Below are positions 1 through 10,900 of a stretch of DNA of 64,000 nt, one piece after another. The stretch is from Coniella vitis. Its lineage: Eukaryota > Ascomycota > Sordariomycetes > Diaporthales > Schizoparmaceae. The stretch is taken from assembly GCA_011317545.1 (NCBI GenBank), contig WUJK01000004.1:558001-622000 (forward strand), given 5' to 3'. Both the position numbers and the translations under genes were made by a program. The notes under the pieces are model-generated. The model saw nothing but the letters and a program-made list of their open reading frames with translations, was not told the DNA's origin and ran no database searches. Every line of letters starts with the position of its first letter. Positions within the stretch are counted from its first letter, which is position 1.

Positions 1-1697
1 CGGACATGTCACCGCAGGTGAGAGCAATTTGTGTTGCGTCGTCAGGCCCTTCGCCAGGGGCTAAAATTGGCAAAGCACATACGGATAGAATATGTTCTAA
101 GTGCCGTCCTGTCAAATAGGCAATCTTCTCAAGGTTTTCATCGACTTGCTTCGTATCTGCTGCGGTCGTGTCCTTGCTCTGATGTGATTTCGCATCATCG
201 CCTCCACGAGCCTTGGGATTCGTCTTGGCGCTATCAGTATCTTTCGCGCTCGTTGCTGATCGTCTCTGCCCTTCCGTTGGCTGTCCGGCATCCTTTTCCT
301 GGTCGACAGGGACAGGCTTCAATAATTCTAACAACTCATCGGCTGACAAAGTGTTGTTCTTCTCCATTTCAGCATTGAGAAGCTTACTCACGTTCGCCTT
401 TTCGGCAGGTATCATGAAATCTTGCCAAGAGAGAGGCCAATAGGAACGACCACCGGTGATCAGTCGGTGAGCAATGACGATTTCGGTAGTGCACCCTCCC
501 TTCAATGTTAAGTTGTAAGGCTCGCAGTGCATTTCTCTTTTCCCGTCAATGAAAATGTCAATCGTTGCCGCTGTCGTAAATTCATCCGACCCAACAGAGG
601 AGGTCACGGCGGCCACACGACCACATCCGCCGGGGCCGTTCCTTTCGTCTGCAATTCCTGCTGTCTCGTATCCCAAGTAATTGAGATCCCGTATGCACAT
701 TTCACTGGCCAACTCGAAGTCAAGCTTTATGGCTGCTTCATAATTCCTCTTGTTCTGGTAAATCAACTGATGCAGCACCACACCCTCGCAGATGAAGTAC
801 TGAAAAATGATGGTCATGTCGTCAAAGTTCCATTCAAAACGTGGCCATCTCCAGTTGACCCACCGAATCCTGTGGGGGTATGTTGTTGGCCATACATACA
901 TACTCAATCCGTATGAGTAATCGCGTTGAGAAGTTGAGAGCTTTCTGAGGTCAGAAGCTCGATCAACTACCCAGTAAGGATGGCTGGTAGGCGAGTGATC
1001 TATGGAGAAGACACCAGAAGTGCCGTGTCCTAGGTACCGGCTGATCTGCATGATGTCTCCATAACACGAAACGCTTGCTGTAGTTCCATTATCCCCAAAG
1101 GATGCATGATGGTTGTAGCCTTGCCCTGGAACATATCCAGGGTATATGCCACAATATTTATCGTCAATCTCCAGTAAAGGCTGGCTTTCTGTCATGATGA
1201 ATTAATTAGTAACTGAAATCTCATGCGTCGATACTAGCAACGAGTTCATAGCTAGGGCGAGGGATCTACTTACTAAAGCCGGCGTACGTTGCCTTGTATT
1301 CATCAGTGGCTTTGTCCGGCTCGCTCTTCCAGAGGCGGTACTTTAGGACTTCTGGTTCTGTTGCTTCTGAAGGATGCTCAGAGTCGGGTTCAGAGGGGGT
1401 CTCGGAATCTGGCCCAGGGTGCTGTGCAGAATCTGGCTCAGGGTGCTGTGCAGACTCTGGCTCAGGATGTTGTTCAGAATCTGGCTTAGGGTGCTGTGCA
1501 GAATCTGGCTCAGGGTGCTGTGCAGACTCTGGCTCAGGGTGCTGTGCAGACTCTGGCTCAGGATGCCGTTCAGAATCTGGCTCAGGGTGCTGTGCAGACT
1601 CTGGCTCAGGATGCTGTGCAGACTCTGGCTCAGGATGCTGTTCAGTGTCTAGCTCGTCGTCTGACTTGGATCTCGAGGTGGTAGACTCTCCAGACAT
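1..1697 (-). CDS. Conserved fungal protein of unknown function, repeat-bearing N-terminus (3' end cut by window edge)
   Basis: Two exons: 1697-1274 and 1188 to beyond position 1. The intron (1189-1273) has donor GTAAGT, a TACTAAT branch site and acceptor ACAG. It joins phase-matched frames and skips an in-frame TAA, so the ATG at 1195 lies inside the intron and is not the start. Exon 1 encodes a hydrophilic N-terminus whose residues about 17-105 are tandem octapeptides of the type QHPEPESA. Exon 2 stays open for about 395 codons to the window edge. It has an aromatic-rich globular part (motifs YGDIMQISRYLGHG and PYWVVDRASDL), then a charged, low-complexity stretch and a more hydrophobic segment near the edge. 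The globular motifs resemble a family of large uncharacterised fungal proteins; I cannot assign a catalytic function. No signal peptide is seen. Intron and frame are well supported; function is unknown. Confidence 0.75.
1400..1645 (-). repeat. 24-bp coding minisatellite
   Basis: About ten tandem 24-bp units of the form ggctcagggtgctgtgcaga plus 4 bases, with a few point variants. Because the unit is a multiple of three it encodes an in-frame octapeptide (QHPEPESA, QHPEPDSA, RHPEPESA and similar). Copy number should vary by slippage or unequal crossing-over without shifting the frame. Confidence 0.9.
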
Positions 1698-4074
1698 CTT
1701 GAAACCAAGGCTGCTGATATAATGCCAATGTAATGATAATTGGCAAAACTGCTCGAAAAGTAGTAGGCGAAAGACTCAACACGAGATCATGGCATTTGAC
1801 ACAGAGGACGTGAATGATACTGCTAATTGTCACGACCAAAAATCCAGGAAATTTGGAAACAAGATTTCATATAACAATCTCTAGCGACGATATATCAAGT
1901 GACTGGGCTCTCAAGAGCAGGTCAGACTTTGCCCGGGTATTACACATCCCGATCCTCCAACTCCTGCAGATTACGACCATGCGTATCGATTTTGCAACAT
2001 AGCCGTGCTTCCCGGTCGACCCTTGGATATGTGGATCTTGATGCCTCTTTTCGGGGCAAGGTGCGAATTAAAAGAGCGAAACTTGCGAGCAGAGAGGGGC
2101 TACGGCACTCAGCTGAACAAGAGGTTGCACTCCGGGAAAAGCCAGTACGAGAAATAATGAATTCCCAATATGCATGCAAAATAGCAGATCCTCAATCGGC
2201 GTTTGAAGCTGCAGGGTCCCCGCCCCCTCACATTATCGAGGAGGCTGTGGGCGAGAAAAAGCAACTGTCTACATAGTACATAGTACTCGCCATATGCAGG
2301 GAAATGCGACTCAGCTCCATAAACCAGCTCATCGGTCGCTCTTTTGGGAAGAGGGAAATGCAATGCAATAGTGGGGTTCAGTTCAGCTTTTGAGATCGCA
2401 TGCAACACGAGTCACAAATCAAAGAACTTTCATCTCCTGAATGGCCAGCCGAATGTCACCTTGGGTGCAGCTAATGGGGCGGTGTGGCGGACCCGGGACC
2501 CTGGGTAGGGATCTCACAATGATCAATTATCCCATGCGGTTGTCCAACATTGATGAAAGTTAAGCTGAGTATATTACCTGAGTCTCTGTAAATCATCATG
2601 CCGGTAAGATTAGAGAGTTGCGCCACAGCGTGCTCATCCCAAACTCCGCTGAGAACCCGGTGCGACCCATGTTCCTTCAATGTTGTAAGGACCAATTCAA
2701 AAGATGAAGCTTGCTTTATCCTTAAGATCAGAACATCATGGAGGTTGGGAATTCAGGTGTTTATCAAGCACAATGTGCTGCTAAGAGGTTAGAGTTTTTG
2801 TCGATGAGTAGGAATCCTGTGAATGAGAGAAAGGTAGTCAAATGAGTGTGTTGTATCACGATATATCTAATTGGCATTAGGTCAGCATTCTTCCGCTAGC
2901 CTTCACGGGTGGCCAGCGAAATAATGCTGAAGAAATCCAAGTGAACGTCGGTATTTTACTGCGTACTATATATTACACAGAGCGAGTGTAACCCTAACCC
3001 TAACTCCAGAAAGGATAAAACCTTGACATTTTCATTTCATGCTCTCACACTCTGAGCAATCCACCATCTATGACTTTCTGAGATTATTACTTGATACTCG
3101 CATTCCATACCTACTTAGCGCCAAACCTGTTTCAGGTTATTCGACGGCTTCAGCTTAACCGTGCTCATGCAGAAGAAACACCCAACTCTCTAGCCTACTT
3201 GACAGCAACCACAACCGTCTCGTACAGCGATTGACCTGTGACAGACACACAATGACAATCAAAATGTCTTGGTCGTTAATACTGCTAGCGACGTCGCAGC
3301 AATAAAACGTAGCCAACCATCCGTCGTCTTGGTCCAAAGATGAACTGTTCTTTGGATCAAGCAGTTCCTCCGTGATTCTGGGCATTACCGATCCTCTATC
3401 TGAACCTGCCCTCACCACCATTCGCAATGAACTTTACAGGCGATATCTTGTGTAGACCATTCAGTAAAGCAAACCTTTCTGTCAGAACCTCAAGAACTAT
3501 AACTACCAATAGTTTCTTGCAGAATCTATACTGAACAGGAAAGCGTAAATGAAATTGGACAGTATATACTAAGATAGATTCCGGTATTTGCAAACCTGAT
3601 GCTAGAAAGGCATATAAATCAAATTACGAGAGCGGATATTCCTCAATGTCGTTGTTGATGATTCAGGTTAAATCCTATGCAGCAAGGTGCTAATGGTAAT
3701 AAGTGCTAAAGATGACGCTAAAAGCACGTACGACCATACCTAGTGGAGAACTTGGGATCCCGTCCGCTCTCCCCTAAATAAGCCACTAAGGGCCGGATTA
3801 GTAGTTAAGTGGGTGACCATTAGCGAATACCCGGTGTTGTACGTTTTTGTCATTCGATTTACGTCTTCTTTTTTTTTTTTTTCGCCCTTGCAATCCAAGT
3901 AAGTAAGTAAGTAGTATACAACATACATACATACAACAAACACGAAACCCTTGAGTTCAAGTAGAACAAAGAAAAGATCAGAATTTTTGAAAATTAAGTT
4001 ACAAGTACATTAAAATCACAATACACACAAATACCCATGTGTGTGGTCCAGTAAGTCATACCATGCCGCCAGAC
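1698..4074. other. Intergenic, no supported gene
   Basis: Between two genes that are both on the minus strand. Short open frames on both strands lack coding character. It holds a GTACATAGTAC-type motif (2271-2289), a short telomere-like repeat (2989-3004), a T-tract (about 3868-3882) and short AAGT and ACAT runs (3898-3935). Confidence 0.6.
2989..3004. repeat. Short interstitial telomere-like repeat
   Basis: The 16-bp string taaccctaaccctaac is about 2.6 units of the TTAGGG repeat used by filamentous fungi. It is isolated in intergenic DNA. It may be a chance match, a repair scar, or a telobox-type factor site. Confidence 0.5.
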
Positions 4075-4593
4075 TCAGCGTCTTCCACCAACGCGGGCGG
4101 CACCCTCCAGCTTCTCACTAGCATCCGAACCTGGAAGCACAGTCGTGTGTTTGTCATTTCGCGACTTGGCAGCCTTGTCGGGCTTGCTCATCAGGTAGAA
4201 GAAGGGAATGCCCACAAGAGCCAAGGCGGCAAAGGTCTTGTTACGCAGGCTTCTGTTTTTATTGCCTCACTATGTTAGTATTGACACGAAACGGTCCAAT
4301 GGTCATTTGCATGAGCCATCCATCATCTCAAACCCTCATTCATGCAAAGGAAAGCTAGGGAGCAAGCCGTGTTCAACGACTTACGCATTCTGCTTGTCGC
4401 GTGCTGTCGAGTCTGCCGGCTCTTGGCCACCAGGACCGCCCAGGTCGTCTCTCTCGCCGCGGCCCTTGGCGGCTACACCTCGAGTGGTTTGCAGCGACAG
4501 GACTCGGGGTGTCTGGGTGCGGTATGTGGTGGAGAGGGTGCTTCGGGCGGTGAGCGTTGCTGCGCGCATGGCGGGTCGGGATGTGAAAGGCAT
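4075..4593 (-). CDS. Small mitochondrial-type single-pass membrane protein (about 128 aa)
   Basis: Two exons: 4593-4385 and 4252-4075. The intron (4253-4384) runs from GTAAGT to ACAG with a CTAAC branch site. Residues 1-40 are rich in Arg, Ser, Thr and Ala with no acidic residue (MPFTSRPAMRAATLTARSTL and onward), typical of a mitochondrial presequence. A Gly/Asp-rich linker follows. Exon 2 starts with a basic LRNK and then one hydrophobic segment, TFAALALVGIPFFYLM (about residues 73-88), with a charged tail ending GGRR. Arrangement and composition suggest an inner-membrane protein with one span. I do not recognise the family. Splicing is well supported because the exon-2 frame is meaningful only when joined to exon 1. 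Confidence 0.75.
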
Positions 4594-5482
4594 TTCAATT
4601 GTTTTTATCTCAGTGAGAAAGGCGTGTAAGTTTTGTGTTTAGGTTAGGCTATCAAAAATATCAGGAAGCGTCAATGTGAGGCGTGTTTGTTTTATTGCTT
4701 TCAGCGCGTGGTGCGTAAGAGGTGAGATGGGATTGGCAAGGGTGAACTCCAATCGTGACTATTTGGCGAACAGCTTTCTTTCCATAAACTTATTGGCAAG
4801 ATACACGGTTGCATCTGCTCGGGGGCCTGTGAGACTTATATGGCCAGTGCCAAATCACATTCGTCATATTTCCGTTGACAGTATGTTGTTGTTGTGACGC
4901 TGTCATTATGACGCCTGCGCCCACCCGCGCAATGTTGTCATCGCTGCCATTGTGCTTCTTTATTCTGTGGAGGAAGGGCAGATTCCACAACAAGAAGCAT
5001 GAGCCAATGATAGGATGCAACACGGGGAAATTTTGGAGGTTAGCTCGTCGACAATCTTTCAGCTGTGGTTCTCGGCACTTTCTCTACTCAAACTGCTGAG
5101 ACTCTGCGCCGACGCTCGAAATGTAAACCACTGGCCACTGGAACCTTATGAAACGACCAAAGGATCCATTTTATGCTTATGTAGATCTCCGGGTGTCTGC
5201 ATGACATCATGTTCTTTTCGTCGTACCACAGCTTGCACCGACACTCTTTTGTGTAGAGATATCATGATACTGGTTCCATTTCAGAGCCCGAGACCTGACA
5301 TTGATATCTTTTCACATTTGCTGCCATGGCGTTGGCGCTCGGGAAGTAAGGCTCCTCGTGAAAACACTGGTATATGAAACATCATGCATCCCAACATCTA
5401 AGGCAAGCGTCAAGATGTGAGAAGTGCAATACTCGATATCAAAGCGCCCACAGAATTATGAACAGCTGGGCTTTTCCTTCCA
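4594..5482. other. Intergenic, no supported gene
   Basis: Promoter side of the small mitochondrial gene and 3' side of the dioxygenase gene. I see no coding frame with protein-like composition and no RNA gene. Confidence 0.55.
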
Positions 5483-6932
5483 CTATAACCTTGACTTGCT
5501 CGAGTGAGTCGACTTGATACACTCAAGCGCCCAATCACTCCAGACCAACGGCCGATCCATCTCGAATAAAAATACCGAAACCCCTTCATCATCCACCCTG
5601 ACAGCCGTGTCCGTGTCCCGTGCCCTCTCTCGTTCCACCTCAGCCTTTTCCGGCCCATGGGTGCTCATCGCATTCATGCACCCGCCCCCCGTCGGCCGAA
5701 AGGCAGCCGTGCCACCATTCAGCGGGTGTCGCGGATCCTGCACCTGCACAACCACCCCAAAGAACTCTTGCATCGTGTTGCGGTGGTCATACGGACTCCA
5801 CAAGGTATCCTTCATGGCAGCCCAGCGAGGCGGCACAATTGCAAAGTCCACCACCGCCGTCGACGGCTCCGCGCCGTGGTTGCGCGCCGTCAGGACGGTG
5901 AACAGGCTGGGGTCGGGGTGGTCGAAGCGGACACTGCCCAGCGCGGCGAACTTGGCGAGGTCGTATTTGTACGGATAGCATTGCCCGTGCCATGCGGCGA
6001 CGTCAAAGGGGGTGTGGTGCTGCGTGCAGTGCCATCGCTTGCCGGCCAGACGAGCCACAATGTGCCACTCGACCTCGGCTGGCGCAGTACCTGGCGAGTG
6101 GATTTGCTCGAGCGCGACGGCATCGACGTGGGCTTTGGGGACTTGGAAGTCACGCACGCCGGCCAGGCCAACTGTGCCAATGACCCCCAGGTCAGGGAGG
6201 CGGAAATGGCCCTGGTGCAGCTCGCAGAGGTATCCTCGACAGGGTGAATTGTCCAGCAGCGCAATGCGGTGACGGACGCCTCGTGGAATCACAGCGATTT
6301 CGTTTTGCCGAACAAGGAGCCTGCCCAGCTCGGTCTGGATGTCGAGGGCGCCCGACTGCGGGACAAGGAGGAGTTCTCCGTCCAGAGAGGCGAAGGCTTG
6401 GTGTTCAGGCATGCTCTCCGTCACAGCAAAGATCCACACGGAGGCGCCATCCTTCTTGTGCGGCTCGCCCGTCTTGCCGAGGAGTTGCTGGCCGGTGACC
6501 CAGTCTGCACTGTCTGGCACTGGAAACGCGTTCCAAAAGTGCGCATTCGGGCTGATGTTGTCAACACTGGCGCGCGAGGTTGGTCCAAATCCTTTAGAGA
6601 CGCTTAGCGGCACAAAATCAGTGTGTTCCATGGACGAATTGACGCGGTACAGAAAGCTGTGGTAGCTGTGGTGTCGTGGAGCCACAAAGGAGCTCCCGCT
6701 GATGCGTTCGGTGCGCAGTCCCAGAGGAGGCTTTTGCGGGCTGTTGATGACAGCTGGGAGGGCCCCAGAGACGGCTTGAGATCTGTGGCTTGGGTCAGAA
6801 ACACATAGCACTGTTGACACTGGGCTGAACAGCATCTTGGAAGCGCCAGGAGGAAGCTCACTGGAGGTAATTCCCAAATCCTTCCTGGTACTCATACTTC
6901 TCCACCACTGCAAACTTGGTTTGAGGGTCCAT
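5483..6932 (-). CDS. Homogentisate 1,2-dioxygenase family enzyme (456 aa)
   Basis: Two exons: 6932-6862 and 6782-5483. The 79-bp intron runs GTGAGC to CACAG and splits the codon that gives NYLQ-SQAV. The family N-terminus is present (KFAVVEKYEYQEGFGNYLQ), then SGSSFVAPRH and WHGQCYPYKYDL followed by RFDHPDPSLFTVLTA. The three iron ligands of homogentisate dioxygenase have clear equivalents: H357 and E363 in HRNTMQEF, and H399 in STHGPE. The family opens the ring of homogentisate to maleylacetoacetate with O2 and Fe(II) in the cytosol, in Phe/Tyr catabolism. Length is normal, but the central region and C-terminus are divergent and no other pathway gene (4-HPP dioxygenase, fumarylacetoacetase) is nearby. 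A paralog acting on a related dihydroxyphenyl acid is therefore possible. An ATG further upstream would add a non-homologous leader, so the start at 6932 was chosen. Confidence 0.9.
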
Positions 6933-7977
6933 CTTGTTTGTGCTTTTCTTGGTCTCAGTTATCTGCTTGTGCTCTCTGACGTGACTGAATGCTTCTTGAA
7001 GCTGTCGAAGCATTGAACTCCCGTGAGCAAAAAGAAGCTGTCCGGTTCGGGGACTTCTCAATCCCCGAATCAGATGGGGAGATGGTAAATAACTACCCCG
7101 CCATTGACACTAAGGAAGAACGGCACTCATTCTCGGTCCGCGGTATTGAACCGAGGATCTTTGGCACTGTGTTACTCGAACGATAACCAAACGCAGCATC
7201 ACTCACATTGACGGATGAGAAGAACATTTCACAGTATGGGCTGACCGAGAGCATCGATGGTCTCCGCCGACGTACGATGGGCAGCTGGAGAGAAACAAGT
7301 GGTGAACTAAAGGATTGTAATGATATATTCAACACTAGAAATCATGCATTCCAAAAGAACTCAAGTCGAACTATCAAAATGTGAGCATTAGCATACAAAG
7401 CTTGCTTTATGTTTTCACAATGTATTTGGGACCAGCGTATGAATCGCTTCATTGGTAGAACCTGTTACCACGAGTCTTTTGCATTTCAGATGAAAGACCT
7501 AGTTTGCCGTTTGAGTCCAAATAGTACATAGCAAACAGAATTCTTCTTGTTTTCTTTATCGCTATTCTTTCGACTGAGAGTATGCATAACAGAACGGGTC
7601 TTGACCCCTAGAGTAGACCCGACTCGACTACAAACATGCTTAGTAGGCTCATACTGGCGGATCTAACTCTGTAGACCAAGAACATTGAGAAAACCAATAA
7701 AGTCGCGCTTGATTTGACTGGCCCTTGCAAGTGCAGTGCTGACCACCGGGGCGACGCCAGGGTGGCAGTGCCACGTGAGACTTATTCAATTTCCTCCTCG
7801 CATTTGAGGCTGAGTCTCATGCATATTCTCAGCGCGACGACCTTCTCCGCAATGCTTACCGGTGCTTTGCTCTCTTTCGTTTCTTAGTATGCTATCGACC
7901 ATCCCTCTAGGGCGCAAGTATCTTGGGCAAGGCAGTCTGTCTGTCTGTCTGTCATCAGCAAGACATACACTTTGAAC
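6933..7977. promoter_or_regulatory. Divergent promoter region between dioxygenase and NACHT-ankyrin gene
   Basis: About 1.05 kb separates the two divergent start codons. It contains a GTCT microsatellite (about 7934-7952) just upstream of the NLR ATG, a TAGTACATAG motif at 7522, and no supported coding frame. Individual factor sites were not assigned. Confidence 0.5.
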
Positions 7978-10900
7978 ATGCCGAAGCTATCGAAGCAACT
8001 GGCTCTCAGCGGTCAGCTCAAACCCGCCATTCGTCTGGGACTGGCTCTGTCGGAGTTTGAACAGACACTTGACCCTCAACGGAGAAAAGCCTTTCAGCAA
8101 GAGCGAGCTGCATCTGCCTCAACCTCAGCATCCGCCTCCGTATCGAGTCATCATCCGCCGAGAACTGGCGATTTCATCCGAGTAACTGAGGAGATCAACC
8201 AGGCCGGACTTCAACATGATCACTTATTCCCGCCCCGTTTTGCCACGAGGCTTGGTGCTTTCTTTTCCCGTCTCCAGACCTTTGCAGCTGTTGGCGATGC
8301 TCTGATTGGCGGGTCGCAAAACCTCATTGCGTCAGGCGTCTGGGGTGCTGTGAGATTTTGCCTGCTGGTAAGCATATGTTTGACACAATATCATTTCTCT
8401 GAAGCATGAGAGAGCAGTTGCTGAACCTAGATTGTCCGCTATCTTACAGGGCGCGGTGAGCTTCTTGGGCTATTTCGAAAAGTTGTCAACCTTGTTCTTG
8501 AGGCTGGGAACGTCGTGGTCCCTGCATGAGCGCTTTGCAGACCTCTTCCCCAGGTCGGATGTTTTGCAGGACTATCTCTGCGAGTATCTCATTGTTGTGG
8601 TTGGGCTCTGCGTCAAAGTGGTTATGTTCACCAAGAAGAACTCGGCGTCCAAGTTCTTTGCAACCTTGGGCACATCGTTCGAAGATGAGTTCTCGCCCAT
8701 ACAAAAGGAGATGGATCAATGGGGATACATCATCCAGAAACAGGCCGAGAATCTGGCTATTAAATCGAACATTGCGCAAGGCGAGAGGTCGTTGGATATG
8801 CTCAGCAGCCTCTCGAGCCATGTCTCGACCGAGGCCAGAAAAGCAAGGGCAGAGGCCTTCAATTACCAAGTCATCCATTACCTGTCCCCCAACCAGAGCC
8901 AGTACGAAAGCGCATGGAGACGACAAAGAGCCAAAGGAACGTGCAAATGGATTTTCGAACACGCATCCTTCAAGACCTGGAGCCTCACGACATCCTCAGC
9001 AACTCTGGTGCTCGAAGGAAAGTTGGGCAGCGGGAAAACAGTAGCCATGGCCAACCTCGTAACGCATATGCATACGACCCGCAAAACCCCCATTGCTTAC
9101 TTTTTTTGCGCCTTCAAAGAATCCGACAGCCAGATGGCAGTCAACATCGTGCGCAGCATTGCCTATCACATCATCGATAGTATGCGACGGGTTGATATGA
9201 CATGGGATAGCATGCACACGAATTCCATCTTCCCAAGCCTTGCGTCACCAGATGGAATTGTCGAGTTCCTCTTACAGCTTATGCCCAAGGACCAGCAGTA
9301 CACGATCATCTTGGATGAATTGGAAGCCTGTCCGGCAGAAGAGATCGACGAGGTCTTTCATTCTCTTCGTCGACTGATGAACGAGCGTCTTGTCCATCTC
9401 TGTTATTCCGCCCGAACAAAATCTCGCTTCCAGAAATTTCAAGCACGATTACCGCCACAAACGTTCTCAGTCAGCCTCGACGAAGCAGCCCATCACCGAG
9501 AGATTGAGGCCTTCATACAGCAAGAAATCGCAAGACGAAATGTGGATGGAGGCTTGGAAGCTGAGCTGGTAAGCCTCGCAATCAGGCAATTAGTTGCTGG
9601 CTCACAGGGAATGTAAGTTCTGGCACACGACGTGAAATTGTCAACACTCTGGCATTGAGATGGCACCTCCCATCATTCTAGAACCACAATGATGGGCATT
9701 CTATCGTTCATGTTTCCTTCACTTTTTGCTCGCCCAGAAATAGTGCCTAATTCCGTGAATTATGCGTGCTAATCAAATGCCATTCTAGGTACCTCTGGGT
9801 TTCTCTCCAACTCGACTCCATCTTTCCCCAGAACTCGGCAACCATCGTCACTAACAGCCGGATATTCGATCTCTTGATGGACCTTCCACAGGATCTGCCG
9901 GGAGCTTTTGAAAGAGCGTTGGGCAGCATAACCGATAGAACTTATGCAACCAGGATTTTCAAGCTCGTTATGGCAGCCGAGACTCCTCTCACCGTTGATG
10001 AATTGCGCGTCGCCCTGACCATCACACCTGGGGAGCCTATCTGGAATAGTGAGCGCGTGCCACGAGATGGACTGCGTTTACTCGCTCTGTGCGGAGGCGA
10101 CCTCATTGAGGTTGACGAAGAAGATGGCAGAATACGCGTGATACACCACAGCGTGGTCCAGCATCTCCAAACACCCTCGTCGGACCCAAACACGCAAATG
10201 TATCACTGTTCCCACGAGGACTCTCAGAATTATGCTGGCTGCGTCTGTGTCACATATCTGAACCTTCCCCTGTTCGACTCTCGCCTGATCAAGACGAAGA
10301 TGTTGGAGGGCAACAGCGTGGTTGAACGGGTCAAGGCAAGCGTACGCGAAGACCCATCCAGACTGATGCGCCTGGCAAAACATATCAAGTTGCCAAAGAC
10401 GGCCTCAAAAGACGACTACAAGCTTGATCTTGGGCGGCTTATGCTTGAGGCACAAGCTATCCATATTCGTCCCGATTCCGGTTTTGATGCATTATGTTTC
10501 CAAGACTATGTCATCGATCATTGGCTCACTCATACCCAGTTCTTCAAAAGCGACAATCAAAGTTCAAATGGCTGCTGGAGTCTATGGCTGCGGCTCGTAC
10601 TTGGACAAGTACAACAAGTCACGCTGCCCTTCGCTGACCCCGAAGACAACAAGATGCCCGCAATGCTTTGGGCGGTTGAGCGCAGCCATTGCGCACTGTT
10701 TCTCTTTCTCCTCACCCACGATAATGTGGCACATGGACTTCGGTTGACCTACACAGACCTAAATGAGCTGGTTTCTAAGTTATCCCAAACCCCAAACATC
10801 CACGGTGAGTGGCTCGGAAACATCGTGGCACAGCTGGCGATGGCCGCGTTCGACGTATATCGCACCAACTCTTTCTTGCGAGAGGGCATTCTTTCCATCG

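Noticed and set aside
1193..1195. ATG at 1195 as an alternative start of the first gene
   Set aside because: It lies inside a well-supported intron. Joining 1274 to 1188 keeps the frame and links the repeat N-terminus to the conserved domain, although the internal ATG cannot be fully excluded as a minor start.
1294..1722. Plus-strand frame with Cys-rich repeats (GSGCCADS)
   Set aside because: It is the antisense of the 24-bp minisatellite in the real minus-strand gene; the intron signals and downstream frame support the minus strand.
5657..6607. Several plus-strand frames of 100-196 codons
   Set aside because: Antisense shadows of the homogentisate dioxygenase exon.
7128..7190. tRNA-like string on the minus strand (TTGGTTATC ... 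GGTTCAATACC, with CTCGGTC/GACCGAG ends nearby)
   Set aside because: D-loop-like and T-loop-like boxes are present, but no 5-bp anticodon stem can be drawn and the acceptor pairing requires an over-long internal segment. At best a tRNA relic; not annotated.
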